DNA of 64,000 nt from Heliocidaris tuberculata (lineage: Eukaryota > Echinodermata > Echinoidea > Camarodonta > Echinometridae), in contig CM046835.1 in the NCBI GenBank assembly GCA_025618425.1, positions 19,809,374-19,873,373 on the forward strand. The letters run 5' to 3'. Positions 11,870 to 33,852 of the stretch are shown here, one piece after another (within the stretch, counting starts at the first letter, position 1; each line of letters opens with the position of its first letter). The position numbers were made by a program, and so were the translations under genes. The notes beneath the pieces were generated by a model. The model was not told the origin of the DNA, did no database searches, and saw only the letters and a program-made list of their open reading frames with translations.

Positions 11870-14123
11870 ACTTCTTTTTTTTTTTTTACGATTAACTGGA
11901 ATTTACAAGGGGTTTCGCATTTTATAAACAATTTTGTGGCACCCAGAAACCGTACAATGTTATCACTACTACGTTTTTGATCTATGACTTATCACCAAAA
12001 ACATAAGAATATGAAACTATTTTTTTTAAAAGGTGCTTTTAAGAAAAAATCGCTTATGCCGTCACGAAAAAGTGACATGCTTGTGGGATGGACGTGGAGA
12101 TAATTAAACAAAGAATGATGAAGATTGAGTCTGTAAAAAGAAATCGACTGTTAATAAATACCTACATGTCAACATATTGAATACTTCAGTAAAGTGTCGG
12201 GATTGTTAAGACATCCTTGGGGGCTAGCTACGTCCTCAGATGTATCACACAAGTCCCTTGGATTTTCAAGTTTACAAATGGTTTCCACAACTGCTACAGT
12301 AACTTCAAATAGGTAGAGCATATATAATAGATAATAAAAATGAATTTCCATACAAAGACACATAAAAACGAGACCCGGGGACGAGACTGGAATGTCGAAA
12401 AATACCAACAAATAAAAGACAGTAAACATCATACCTGAATAATTATAAGGTAAAATGCAATATCGTAAAGAGTGGTTTTGTGCTTGTGCAATTTGCAAAC
12501 ACATATTTTCTACTATCTAGATATGCATTTGCATTTTGATTGCACAGCATATATATTCAGTGTGCAATCAACGATGCGAATAAAACAAGTATTATTAATG
12601 CAGTGTATACCGATATGCAAACTCAAGGATATATGTTTATACTACTTTATACTCAAGCTACCATATCCTTACACAGGATAAATTAGTACCTTTTGTAGAG
12701 TATTGTGCATTGCTATTAAAGACAAAATGTAGATTGATTTCATTTCCATTCATAACAAAATGAATGCTTCCCTAATCTCCTTGGATATAATCATTTATAT
12801 CTAAATATCGCTTTGGCTGTTCAACAGGATTTTCCCGTATTATGACAATCCCTGTAGGTGTTTCATACCATAATGACACATTCTTATTATTTTAGAACAG
12901 AATCATATAACCTGGTAAACGTATAGTACATTTCAGTCGATAAGTTAGTAAAGCTACGCTGACAAGACTGTGATATACACTTCTACTTCTACTTCTACTT
13001 CTATATACGAGGGTACTCCGCAGGATCCATAAGTGCATTCATTTTAGGCCTATCTCAAAGCGTCGTTATTAAAAGTTTGAAATAAGACAGCAAAGTGGTT
13101 GAAATGCCAAATATTATGGCAAAAACTAACTTACATCATTTCAATGCAGCAGAATTTGTGCTATATATATATCCTTCCTTTTAACGTCCCTCTCACTCCA
13201 ACTCCGGTCTCCAACTACCAAAAAGGAAGTTGCTCTAAAACGTCAGTAACATCGCTTACTTCCTCGTCGACAACAAAAGAAAGCGGACATCCCCTCAAAG
13301 AAAAGGAGAACTCGCTGCTGCTAAGGACTTCACAATGACTGATCAAAATAATCCATGCAGAAAACAGTTTGCAATGCAATGGGAAACACCAACTACACTG
13401 CACGACTGCTGGCAGTCGCTACATGTTATTTGCGTGAAGAATACACAATGACAAACCCTGCTATCAGTGCATAATAGTAAGGGTGCTCAGCCATTAATGA
13501 GAAGAAAAGAAACGACCATGTGAAAAACGGGGCCAGTACCTTTTTACAATAATTTAATTTCGGATAGAGTAGAGTCCAAAGGTCCTTTTTTCAAATTAAC
13601 TCTGTAAAGCGAGCTCCTTATTATGAGCTATTTGTGTATCGGTCATAATGTTTGCTCGATATTTGATAACATCGTTTATGCAAATTATGAAAGCTGTCAT
13701 TGTGTCGATCCTGAGCACCCACCCCCCCCCCCCCCCACAACAGCAGAGATAAAATGTCTAATTCTCGTTAATACAAGTCTACATTGCAGAAAAAATTATT
13801 AGAGGGGTGTATACAGGAAGATTTTCTGTACACTCGTATCCTCTAAAGGGGACTGGGGCAGGCTACCTAGTGCAGAGAAGGATGACTGTCGGGCTAGAAC
13901 AATGGAAGTAGAGGGGGGGGGGGGGCTTCCTTTTGTCCGCCAAACAAAACGCACCCCCACTTTTATTGTTCGAGCCCAACGTTCCGCAGCCTCTGACCTA
14001 GTGGCGTTACGTGTCCACTCACGAGGGCGGCGCCTTTTATAAATGTGGACCAAACTAGAAACAGGATGGGGAAGGTGGCTCTTGTCATCTACATGTTCCC
14101 ATTACCCCGCCCCCCCCCCTCAC

Positions 14124-14167
<44 letters not shown>

Positions 14168-14340
14168 CCCCTTTCTTTTTTTATTTCTCTCTCTCTCTCT
14201 ATTTCTCTCTTTTACTCATCTTTTCGGCATTTATTGGGGATGTGATCCCAGTGTTTCCCCATTTATTTTTTTCCGAGTGCATTTATAGCATTGCCAATAA
14301 GATATCGCGGCAAATTAAAACTCTTCACTAAAAGCTACAA
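10928..14340. other. Gene-free stretch
   Basis: No supported exon. It contains a CT run at 11832-11868 preceded by a G-run, a small (CTTCTA)n at about 12979-13002, a C-run at about 13722-13737 and pyrimidine-rich CT repeats at 14100-14220. The short open frames here have neither splice context nor recognisable motifs. Confidence 0.5.
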
Positions 14341-14349
14341 CATTCATGA

Positions 14350-15330
14350 TGCTTTATGTAGTGCTTTTCATGTTCAAGTTCAAGTTCGTTTTATTTCATA
14401 TTCACATTTCACATTTCAATGTTAATACATTATTGTCGGTTGTAGGTTCGTTAGCAAGAATTAATAACGATAAAAAATAATACAGTGTTTATGTAATAAA
14501 CATGAGTACATAAAAAATATATTGTATCAGTTTCGGTTACTTGTCGTAATTTAAAAGAATGACTAACAAAATTGGAAATGGGGATATGAAGGAGCCTAAA
14601 GTAAAAGCAGAGCTTGTTGGTTATAGGCTCCAGAGAGTAATAAAATATAAGTCTTACAGGGTTGTGTAAAAGAACAAGAAACAGTTATAGTTAAGTTTAA
14701 GTAAAACAACTACGCGTATTATTAAAGTTTCATCAAATGTGAAAGAATAATCAGCGAAGGATACTTAAGTGCAAATAAGAAAAAGAATGGATTTAAGCAC
14801 GGAAGAGCATAAATATCGATATGAGATTGATAATTGTATAATTGCTATAATGAACATACCACCCATGCGCAATGGCAAAGTCGTGAGTCATACCTAAGTT
14901 TTGTCGTGATTTTACGTATAGTAATTACATTTAACCACTTCAGCGAAAAGAGCTGAGATATGACGGCAAGATTTTGGTATTACATTGAATGAATAAAAAG
15001 AAAAGTAGGAATAAATAGAAATAATTCAACAATCTGAGTATGATCTGTTGGCATCAATATTTTAATTTTAACAATATGAGATAAATAAATGGATTAAATT
15101 GACTCTATCACATAACTGATAAGGAAAACATCTGATGCACTGATGAGTGCATCAGATGTCTTCCTCTGCTTGTTTTACATATTCATTTAGTAGATAACAT
15201 TTCAACTTGCGTTTGAAAACATATAATGAGTTAGATTTAGTAAGTTCAATTGGAAGGTCATTCCAATACTTGGGACCACTAAAAGTAATATTTCTTTTCA
15301 ATGATTGTCGACGGTTTTACAGAGCTCCAG
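14350..15330 (-). mobile_element. Non-LTR retrotransposon 3' end (RT C-terminus plus 3' UTR)
   Basis: On the minus strand, about 15310-15152 encodes the typical C-terminal end of CR1/L2-type reverse-transcriptase proteins. It reads RRQSLKRNITFSGPKYWNDL followed by LPIELTKS and FKRKLKCYLL, ending at TGA 15154-15152. Around 800 bp of AT-rich 3' UTR follow, ending at 14360-14380 in short ACTTGA-like repeats as a tail. The 5' part is missing (5' truncation) and the frame upstream is broken. A related 3' UTR piece is at 18057-18260. Confidence 0.75.
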
Positions 15331-15420
15331 AGAGTGATGTTGTTTCATTTCACTCGACTTCAAGGCCATGCTGTTGAATTGTGATAAAGGGAATAGATGA
15401 ATATTGTATGTTGCCGATCT

Positions 15421-15760
15421 TTCCCCCCCTCCCCCCCCTCCCCCCCTCCCCCCCCCCCCTCCCCCCTCCCCCCCCTCTCTCTCTCTCTACCTAGCGCTCT
15501 ATTCTCTTATTTCCTTACTCCTATCTCTCTATCCATTGCCAAATACAGTACACCTAATGCTCTTTGATTTTTTTTTAAACTTCCTCGATCCTTTTCGACA
15601 AATTCCAACTTCTAATTCTCTTCATACTTCTTCCTCATCATCTCCTTCTCCTTTATATTATTATACTTATTATTCCTCATCATCCTATCCTTATCCCCCT
15701 TCCTTCCCTTCCTTTTCTTCTTTCATCTCCACCATCATCTTCTTCTTCTTATACTGTAAT
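15421..15760. repeat. C-rich and CT-rich low-complexity tract
   Basis: Runs of C separated by T, then CTCTCT and TTCTTCC repeats. The open frame across it (Pro- then Ser/Leu/Tyr-rich) has no other support. Confidence 0.85.
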
Positions 15761-15779
15761 CAATAATTTACATCCGTCT

Positions 15780-16770
15780 TTTGATGAGGAAATATAATTT
15801 CTTAGTAAATAAACAACCACCAAACGTCTTATCCGATATCACACTCTTTTTAATAAGAAGGTCCATGTACTTGAAAATTTCATTGTTTCTTGTATTCGTA
15901 TGTACAGTTCCCCCTATGCTACTTCCTTTGTAATGAAATGATTTTACTGGTTCCGCTGTATTTCAAATTTTATAATCTAACAATTATTATCTCGTAGGTA
16001 AGACTTTTAATCATTAAAATAGATGTTAGAAAAAACAGAAATTATAGCGATAACATTAATAATTCAACTATTATATTCCTGTATTCATAAGTTTAAACCA
16101 TGTATTATAATTATCTCATTTTTCATCATTGTACAAGGTTACATATTTCTGTTCAACTGCTGTAATTATGTACTGTATACTATTTTATTTGAATCTTTAC
16201 ATTAAACATGTTTACAATAATGCAATTAATCTTATTATTACTTATTACAATACTTTGTAGACCGCATAGAGAATTTATTACAATGCGCTATAAATGACTT
16301 TATAATTATTATCATTATAAACATAAAACAATACATCATACTCTTATAAAACCGTCAAATCTTGATCATCATCATTTCGTACAGTGCGTTAGAAATCTCA
16401 CTAAAAATATTAATCTTTCACGGTATTCAACTTCAGCAGTCATTCACATTATATCAAAACTAATGCTTACTGACAGAATATCATATAAAACCTGAAAATA
16501 TGATTATAGGCCAAAGTAAAAAAAAATACAGTGTTGTTAGCTGCCGGATATGATCTGTTATGACTGCCTCTCGTATACAACTCGCTGAAGTGAAATTTCA
16601 CTGAGTGCCAGCAGTCTGGAGAATACAAATGGGGAAACAAAGGAGAGAAAAAATGACGGATACCAATCAAGACAATACATGTATCCAATTTCAGTCAAGT
16701 ATCTTCACTATCATTAGGCCTGTATACATGTTTATCCATCTAATGTTTAAACCATATAGCTGTTGCAAGG
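15780..16770. other. Gene-free AT-rich stretch
   Basis: Nothing recognisable apart from scattered short frames without splice context or motifs. Confidence 0.45.
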
Positions 16771-16995
16771 CGGGTCCAGGATTTTGTGAAAAGGGGGAAC
16801 AATTCCCCCACCAACATATCTAACAAACAACAATAAAAGCAAAAATCAGGTGCTTATGGTCTAATCTTTGAAAGGGAAGCATGAAAACAAAATTAGGGGG
16901 ACACATTTTTTATCTATATTTTTTTAAATGCCAAATTGGGTTTTATGACAGGGGACGGGTCGGTTGTGTCCCCTCCCCTTAAATCCGCCACCATG
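16770..16995. repeat. Dispersed repeat, TCCAGGATTTT...AAATCCGCCAC family
   Basis: It starts GCGGGTCCAGGATTTTGTGA and ends CCTTAAATCCGCCACCATG, with GGGGACGGGTCGGTTGTGTC before the end. The copy at about 5890-6120 shares CCAGGATTTTTAAAGGGGGG and the GAGCCAGTTGTGCACCCCCC phrase. A shorter relative is near 53190-53215. Class unknown. Confidence 0.5.
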
Positions 16996-17059
16996 CTGAT
17001 AGCCTACATCATTTTATTGAGGGGGTGGATTACATTACATTTCATTTCAAAACTTTTAT

Positions 17060-17358
17060 ACTTTAAATAACACTATTCACTCCTACCCTACTCGCAATTC
17101 ATCCAATCTTCATAGGGTCAACCCAAAGTTACTTATTGCCCATAGATCTATAAGACACCATGGTCCAGAACTATGGAATTCTCTCCCAGAATTCATTAAA
17201 TCCTGTTGTTCCCGTTACTCATTTAAAGCCAAAGTTAAAACGATGTTACTATGAAAATATACAAAGTGAAATTTCTGTGTCAACTCTTTAGTCTTTTTCA
17301 CAATATCCTTTCTATCATTTTAATTCTTACCGATATCATCATCATCATCACCGTTATT

Positions 17359-17399
<41 letters not shown>

Positions 17400-17745
17400 T
17401 TCATCAACATCATCGTCATTATGCTTTTAATCTAGGATTTCAATTATTTATCCATTCTGTTTATTAGACATATTTAGCTGTTTCATAATATTTGTTTGGG
17501 TCTGCCATATTCTCAAGCATTTCTTACAATGGCAGTCCTTCTTCCGCAAATGATTTTACATGTGATGAATTACAATAATTTGACAATCTATCATTTCGTG
17601 TTTGTTTTTGAAAAATGATTGTTACATATAGTTGTTTATTTATGATTCATTGTCAAAAAGTAGTTTTGTATTTTATTTCATACATGTTACAGAAAAATGT
17701 TGTACTTATATGAATCCAGAAGAAAATAATCAAATCAAATCAAAA
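17060..17745 (+). mobile_element. Non-LTR retrotransposon 3' end, plus orientation
   Basis: An open frame from about 17078 to the TGA at 17252-17254 reads HSYPTRNSSNLHRVNPKLLI, then RSIRHHGPELWNSLPEFIKS and a YSFKAKVK end. This is the C-terminal signature of CR1/L2-like reverse-transcriptase proteins. A 3' UTR of about 490 bp follows, including a (CAT)n tract at 17335-17400, and ends in AATCAAATCAAATC-type repeats. It is related to the element at 43680 (shared HSYPTR, NPKL and IKSCCS/IKSCST phrases). The rest of the element is absent. Confidence 0.75.
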
Positions 17746-18056
17746 TTTATAACTTAAAATCCCTGCAATCTACGGAGGGTTCTCTTCTTGTAATCTCAAT
17801 TTATTGCAAGGGGCCGTTAAAACGTTTAAACTGGTTAGATATATAGGGGTGAGTCGGACCAAATCAAATTTGCGGACAAACGAACTTAATCATTCCAAAC
17901 ACCCCCACAAAAATATATTTAAAAGGTGAAAGGGGAAATAAGGAGCTAGTAAATTTTCAAATTTGCCTATTTCAACATTAGTGACGAATTTGCCGACGGA
18001 GATATCAGATCGGGATGGGGTGTCACGCCCCCTCCGGCAGCAATTAAGCTCTTGAT

Positions 18057-18260
18057 TTCGGGTTCAGGCTCAGGTTCCGGTTCGCTTGATTTCATATTCC
18101 TATTTCACATTTCATTTTTTTTTAAATTACATATTGCCAGTTTTGTTCACAAGAAATAATGATAAGAACAATACAGGGTGTTTTCAATAAACATAAGTAC
18201 ATAAAAATATATTACATCACTTTGGTTTACTTGTCGTTACTTTGTAAATAAATTTATTTC
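18057..18260 (-). mobile_element. Fragment of the same non-LTR 3' UTR as at 14380-14560
   Basis: TTTCATATTCCTATTTCACA, CAATAAACATAAGTACATAA and TTACTTGTCGT match 14392-14560 in the same order with mismatches. The adjacent GGTTCAGGCTCAGGTTCCGG is the short-repeat tail. Only the UTR survives. Confidence 0.6.
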
Positions 18261-18844
18261 CAATCTATGACAGTGCTGCAGATGCATGGAAACTAGATAT
18301 TAATCAACCAAGTATATTTTTAGTTTCCATATCACTATTACTGTACTTGTAAGTTTTTAATTGAAAATTGCCTTTGAGTGTCAGAAAGGATGATAAAAAA
18401 GAAAATAATGAATAATCCATCATGTCAATGTCAAGACAATGACTGTCGATCGCATGCCTTGGTTGGATGTAGTTTCAGTTCGAACATGCCTTTGTTAGAG
18501 TAGGTGTCAATCCTATAGTAATGAGAATTACTGAAAGAGACTAGGAAACAGCCGACCACTTGCTCAAATACCTTTAAAAGCTTTGAGAGGTGCTCAGGTG
18601 ACGTCACATCAAAGATATAACGCTACTGAGATCTCATGAATTCATAACTTACCTGAATTTTGTCGCATGATGTTTGCTCCACACCTTCATCGTCTTTGCT
18701 TTCTGTTTCCATATGAAACTTAGAGCAAAACAATAATATTGTTTCTAAAAAAATCATGAAATACTGTCATACATTTGCTTCAGTTTCACAAACGTCCATT
18801 TGGGACTTGATAAAACAAAACAGGAATTGTCGAATAGTGAAAAT

Positions 18845-20320
18845 GTCAGTGGTTACAAGCTTTTGATTGAGCGTTCGAGCTGACAAGTAGGGTATTACCA
18901 ATATACATATCGATCAAGAATACTTTCAAAACTCGGCCCTGACAACAACAACAACAAGTTTCTCCTAAACGTTTTTGATAAAGAAGTAATAAACATTTTT
19001 TCAGGCGAATGAAACCTTAATTTTTAGCTACATAGCTGATCTTCACACTGGAAATCATAATTTTGAGTGCATATGATAAAGCACTACGATGTCAGTGGTT
19101 ACAAGCTTTTGATTGAGCGTTCGAGCTGACAAGTAGGGTATTACCAATATACATATCGATCAAGAATACTTTCAAAACTCGGCCCTGACAACAACAACAA
19201 CGAGTTTCTCCTAAACGTTTTTGATAAAGAAGTAATAACATTTTTTCAGGCGAATGAAACCTTAATTTTTAGCTACATAGCTGATCTTCACACTGGATAT
19301 CATAATTTTGAGTGCATATGATAAAGCACTACGATGTCAGTGGTTACAAGCTTTTGATTGAGCGTTCGAGCTGACAAGTAGGGTATTACCAATATACATA
19401 TCGATCAAGAATACTTTCAAAACTCGGCCCTGACAACAACAACAACAACGAGTTTCTCCTAAACGTTTTTGATAAAGAAGTAATAACATTTTTTCAGCGG
19501 AATGAGACCTTAATTTTTAGCTACATAGCTGATCTTCACACTGGAAATCATAATTTTGAGTGCATATGATAAAGCACTACGATGTCAGTGGTTACAAGCT
19601 TTTGATTGAGCGTTCGAGCTGACAAGTAGGGTATTACCAATATACATATCGATCAAGAATACTTTCAAAACTCGGCCCTGACAACAACAACAACGAGTTT
19701 CTCCTAAACGTTTTTGATAAAGAAGTAATAACATTTTTTCAGGCGAATGAAACCTTAATTTTTAGCTACATAGCTGATCTTCACACTGGAAATCATAATT
19801 TTGAGTGCATATGATAAAGCACTACGATGTCAGTGGTTACAAGCTTTTGATTGAGCGTTCGAGCTGACAAGTAGGGTATTACCAATATACATATCGATCA
19901 AGAATACTTTCAAAACTCGGCCCTGACAACAACAACAACGAGTTTCTCCTAAACGTTTTTGATAAAGAAGTAATAACATTTTTTCAGGCGAATGAAACCT
20001 TAATTTTTAGCTACATAGCTGATCTTCACACTGGATATCATAATTTTGAGTGCATATGATAAAGCACTACGATGTCAGTGGTTACAAGCTTTTGATTGAG
20101 CGTTCGAGCTGACAAGTAGGGTATTACCAATATACATATCGATCAAGAATACTTTCAAAACTCGGCCCTGACAACAACAACAACAACGAGTTTCTCCTAA
20201 ACGTTTTTGATAAAGAAGTAATAACATTTTTTCAGCGGAATGAGACCTTAATTTTTAGCTACATAGCTGATCTTCACACTGGAAATCATAATTTGAGTGC
20301 ATATGATAAAGCACTACGAT
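18845..20320. repeat. Six-copy 246-bp tandem satellite with trimeric higher-order structure
   Basis: Units begin with GTCAGTGGTTACAAGC at 18845, 19091, 19336, 19584, 19829 and 20074. Lengths are 245-248 bp, and copies differ by only a few bases. Diagnostic variants show a 3-unit period. Copies 2 and 5 share GGATATCATA where the others have GGAAATCATA. Copies 3 and 6 share CAGCGGAATGAGACC and an extra ACA in the (ACA)n stretch where the others have CAGGCGAATGAAACC. The array is therefore probably a duplicated trimer. It has no open frame, and the units abut without spacers, so it is not a CRISPR. Confidence 0.97.
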
Positions 20321-20771
20321 TCCGTGTGCTAAAATCACGTTCTTCCATAACGTACAAAAATTACATAAAGTCCTGTGATTATCACGATAAAGATCTATTA
20401 CGTCTTTAGAGCTCTACGCCTTAATACAGAATAGTTTTAAACAGCAATGAATTTGAACCAAGACCTCATAGGTGCATCCAAGATTGTCATCAGGAGGCAA
20501 AATGTTTGAAAATTAAGAAAAACCATACAAATGTGAGACCCCCTCCCCTTTTCTCCCCTTTCCTTCTTTTCAGGGACTTCGGACTGATAACGCTTTAGAA
20601 ATAATTGAGAACCATTTTTTTTCTTCTTCCTTGTCAGAGATTTTTTAACACATTTCAAGCTTTGGAAAAACTGAGAATATTTTTTTTTAGCTGATCTGAA
20701 ATTTTGAACACGGTGCTTATTTGGTTTGGTGTTGTTGTTGTTGTTGTTGTTGTTTTTTTTTATATATTTTT

Positions 20772-29551
<8,780 letters not shown>

Positions 29552-29829
29552 CGCAAATAATTTGATATTTGATTAATATATTTATCAAATCGAATGAGAA
29601 ACAATTTCAAAGTAGGATTTTGCTAACACGAAACATCGAGTGCAGGGTTATTCTGTTGATGTCTTAATGAGCTGCATGATGATATGAATTATGACTAGAC
29701 TGAGCTAATTAAAAGGTGCATTGTAGTGCGTAAACATAATAATGAGCGCGGACTATAGCCCAATGCGCATAATTTGTCATGGAATGCGCATAAAAGTCTT
29801 CATCATATAATTATATCACACACCAATTT

Positions 29830-29907
29830 TATGCAATTTTATTTTGAGAAAAGAAAGAGAGAGAGAAAGAGAGAGTGAGAGAATGTAAGTGTATGAAAGT
29901 GTACGAA

Positions 29908-29956
<49 letters not shown>

Positions 29957-29965
29957 GGGGGGGGG
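29830..29965. repeat. (GA)n microsatellite and G-run
   Basis: GA repeats with AAGT interruptions, then a pure GA run and a G-run, about 300-400 bp upstream of the TMEM145-like start codon. Confidence 0.93.
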
Positions 29966-30436
29966 GATAGCCCTGGTGGTCTTCTGAAAATTATATTATA
30001 TTCTGTGTTATTGAAAGTTTGTTAATTGTGATAAAAAAATTGAAATTATGACAAGTCATTATTTTGTTAATTTCTGCAAGAAGATGGATACTCATCGCGT
30101 GCAGATAAGAGGGACACCTCCGTGAGCACCAATGACAAGACAGTGTTTCTTCTACAAACTTGAAATTTGTTATGACAATCAATATATTTTGCACTAACAT
30201 AGACAACATATTTTCAGAATATAATCAGTATAAAGATTCTTGCTGTTACAGCTTTCTATCTGGGCTAATTTCAATTTTAAGAAATACAACCCGGTTTGAT
30301 AGGAAGGCTACACTACTGGCAAGAAAGATCTGATTTAAAATATTCTTTATAAAGGCAGCTAAGAAAAGTGATATTCTGAATTGAATCACAATACCACATT
30401 TTTTTTGCTGTATTTATTATATAGTTTCCTATCAAA

Positions 30437-30548
30437 CATCTTGCATAAAATGTTGCGATTAAACGCAACTCAAAAAATTAAACGCAAGCCCAAAATATTT
30501 GATTCTGATTGGTTGAAAATCAAGTTGCGTTTAATTTTTTGAGGGCCC
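30437..30548 (+). mobile_element. Truncated copy of the TTGCATAAAA foldback MITE
   Basis: CTTGCATAAAATGTTGCGAT followed by TAAACGCAACTC, GATTGGTTGAAAATC and GGGCCC reproduces the element at 23558 in reduced form. The right arm is shortened, ending TTTTTTGAGGGCCC. Confidence 0.65.
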
Positions 30549-32050
30549 AGGTGGTATTTGATCGCTTTAAAAAAATACTTAACAACAGTGGCGCTTTAAT
30601 TCAGCAGAATTAATATGAACAAATCAAGATCTAGAGTTGGGTAATAAATGAGAACATAACAGTTCTTCGTTAACAAAAATATTTTGCAGAAATTTCATTT
30701 TACGTCTGAATGATAACAAATAATGATGATGTTTATAAAGTTTAGTTCTGCAAATAGTTTTCTCAGAAGTCTCCTTTCACTGTGGGCTTCTCGAGTCAGC
30801 CACACAGTTTAGCATTACATCACTTTCTATAAATTCTAAGGCAGGGGAAACCCCGTTCCTATAAACGCCCTTGTCACAACAACGCCTTCGTCATGCAAAT
30901 CGAACAGCTGTATATGGCGCTCGTACGAGAGCGCCACGAACCCCCGCATAGCCACTGCATGTAAATTGTTGTTCGCGAGTCGTATGCATTTCGCCCCGTG
31001 CTGTTTGCAACGCACCTGCGATGGACATTCTTATGGATGTATGACAAGGATTCACATATGGGTGAGTCATAGTATTTATATTTCAGGTATTATAAGCACG
31101 TATACTCATTGTGGTGGTCAACTGTTAGAGAAGAATATAATTGGATGTCGCAATGTCCGAGTGGAAGACCTTCATTTTAAGTTTTCCGAGGTCGTGTGTG
31201 ACAGGCTGTGGTTTTGTTGGCTAATATTTTTTTTGCACTTGTCATGATCAGATGTAGACCATGCGTTGTAATTCTTTTGTCACGTTGCCCGGGGTTCATT
31301 CAATATTTAGGGGAATTCGTATTTCATCCGTATTTTTATCTCGGTGAATTTTGATACGAATTCGTATTTATTACTCTTTTTTATCTGGACAGAAATATAT
31401 TACATTCATAATGTTGTGAAGTAGCCCTATATATATATATATATATATATATTGATACAGAGTACAATGGTAAAGAGCTTTAATTTCGTGTCTGATATAG
31501 ATGGGCAAGTTATCTCCAATAACCTCGCATAAGTGTGAGTGGGCAAGTCCAGCTATTTTGTCCCATAAGATAATTAGATATAATATAATTATAATTAGTA
31601 TTTCCCAAGATCGTATTAAGAAAATAGCTCTAATAGACCTGGTACCTCTATGAAATATGAAGTAATATGATACTCTTAACGTCAGTATATGACATAACTC
31701 CATCATACTTGGTATCGTATGGGACATTAAATGACCAAATATAACGTCGACTTGCCTAGATATACATAAAGATGATTACATGTTTATGTCATGGAGGGAC
31801 TTTTTCATGGCTAGAATATCTTGTTTGCAAATGTTGGACCAGACTGCCAGAAAGCAACAATCTTTATTCCATTTGTCGACCTTTTTGCTCTTTCGCGACA
31901 CCCCCAGTGTGACTAAAAGAAAACAGACAAACGAAAAATATTTATGAAAAGAAAAGACTCTGCCCCTCTTACATTTCATGAATATAGGCAACTGGGCCAA
32001 TGTTAAATTGTACTTTTTTCTTAAGGATCATCAATATTGTAATCAGTATG
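30549..32050. other. Gene-free stretch
   Basis: No supported exon. A (TA)n run is at about 31427-31452. The 93-codon plus-strand frame at 30966 has no recognisable motif, splice context or promoter and is not called. Confidence 0.45.
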
Positions 32051-32052
32051 CT

Positions 32053-32281
32053 ATAAAAACAACAACATGTATTTAGATATCATTACAATTGACTCTTTAT
32101 AATTCTAATTATTTGTATATTGATTTCAAATAAAAACAACATGTATTTAGATATCATTACAATTGACTCTTTATAATTCTAATTATTTGTATATTGATTT
32201 CAAATAAAAACAACAGCATGTATTTAGATGTCATTACAATTGATTCTTTATAATTCTAATTATTTGTATATTGATTTCAAA
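32053..32281. repeat. Three-copy ~75-bp tandem repeat
   Basis: The unit ACATGTATTTAGATATCATT... to ATATTGATTTCAAAT occurs three times with only a few differences (the third has AGCATG, GATGTC and GATTC). It is AT-rich with no coding frame. Confidence 0.92.
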
Positions 32282-32782
32282 TGCGTTTCATCATGTGTGT
32301 TGTTCTTAGAAGTGATTTATCATTACGTTGCTATCCAAATTTTTTATAGACAAATCTGTCTTACCCCTTTAAACTTCTATCGATGGAGAAACCAATCCAT
32401 GGTTTCAATCTACATTATTATGAAAATAATAATGTTTAAAGGAATGTATACAGTATTGTTTAGGCCAAGGTTGAACACAATTCAATCAAACGAATTAAGG
32501 TATACCCGATGACAATCAACTATAGCTTTAGAAATAATTATGCCATCACTGTCTGCTTCACTGAATATTTAGAATTATTTTTTTTTCCATTTCTGATTCA
32601 GGACAATCGAAAAGAAAGACAGTCCCATAATTATTAGGAGCCCTGAGATTGAATATACCAAGGCCCCCTTTTATAGTGGCTGACAATGATTGCTCATTGT
32701 GAGTATATATTCTTTCGTTTTTACATTACATAGAGAGGAAAATAACAAAGATCAAAGAAGTACACATTGACTAATAGGCCAT

Positions 32783-33175
32783 GAGCCTGTCCGGAAATAG
32801 TCACCCCATTTTATATATGAGATTTGACCCTTGAAAGTTACTTAGACCATCTATGTCATTCACAAAAAGATTTTTGTCAGCTTGCACAAAGCCGCCGGGT
32901 TTGGCCCCCAGAGCCCCCCCCCCCCCAAAAAAAAGGGGCCCCAAAGTCGGGTCAATTTCAACCCATCTAACATATGCGCCAAGCTTTGTCAGAAGGAAGG
33001 TGTATGACTAAACATTACCAAAACACAAAAACTGACAAAATTCCGTCGGGATGGGTTGTCAGACGGCCCCTAAAGATTCGGGCAGATGTCATATGTGAAT
33101 GACATGGATAGTCTAAGTAACTTTAAGGGGTCAAATCTCATATGTAAAATAGGGTGACTATTTTGGGACAGGCTC
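32783..33175. mobile_element. Foldback element, GAGCCTGTCC termini
   Basis: The left arm GAGCCTGTCCGGAAATAGTC and onward (TATATATGAGATTTGACCC, AAGTTACTTAGACCATC) pairs with the right arm (GATAGTCTAAGTAACTT, GGGTCAAATCTCATATG, GACTATTTTGGGACAGGCTC). Arms are about 110 bp. The unpaired centre contains C-runs and AAAAAAAAGGGGCC. Confidence 0.8.
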
Positions 33176-33456
33176 CCAGACTATAAGGTTGGTTGTGAAG
33201 AAGATATTAGTCCTTGTATTTCGTTATCAGTTCTCATGTATTTTTTTCAAGCTGATTTTTCAAGGCATTATGAAAAATAACCCTAGGCCTCTTTTGAAAA
33301 CGAAAGCTTGATTTGATATCTGCATGAGTCATGATGAACGGAATTGTTTGCATTACAATGCAGCAACCATGACTTTTTTCATGGCCATGGTTGTCTTCCA
33401 GGCCCGTCGGAAGGGACGGTGTGCGTTGGAGTAAAACGTGTAGGCAAACAGCTGAT

Positions 33457-33461
<5 letters not shown>

Positions 33462-33523
<62 letters not shown>
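33462..33523. repeat. (CT)n microsatellite
   Basis: Pure CT run of about 60 bp. Confidence 0.97.
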
Positions 33524-33527
<4 letters not shown>

Positions 33528-33852
33528 ACTTGCTTGCTTGTAAGGAAATTTGAATGTGTCTCTTTCAATAGACCTGTTCACAAAGTTATTCAAGTTTATG
33601 GATGTTTCTTTCCTGGGGACCTAGTAACGAGGTATACATTCCATTAGCCTGTTATTAATGAATGAACTACAATACTTGGAATCCAGTTGGCATAAATTAC
33701 TTGTTGCTATGTCTAACAAGCCTCTGACAATATTTCAGGTTGTCAAGAACAACCTTTGTTTTAAAAGTATGCATAAAATTTGAATATATTTGTGAATAGG
33801 TCTATTTGAAGAGCATTTCCGCCTATGCACACGTCATATAGAATACTTCGTT

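Noticed and set aside
18845..20320. CRISPR-like repeat array
   Set aside because: Units are 246 bp and directly adjoining with no spacers, in an intron-containing animal genome; it is a satellite.
30966..31247. 93-codon plus-strand frame as a small gene
   Set aside because: No motif, no splice or promoter context, and composition like the surrounding non-coding DNA.
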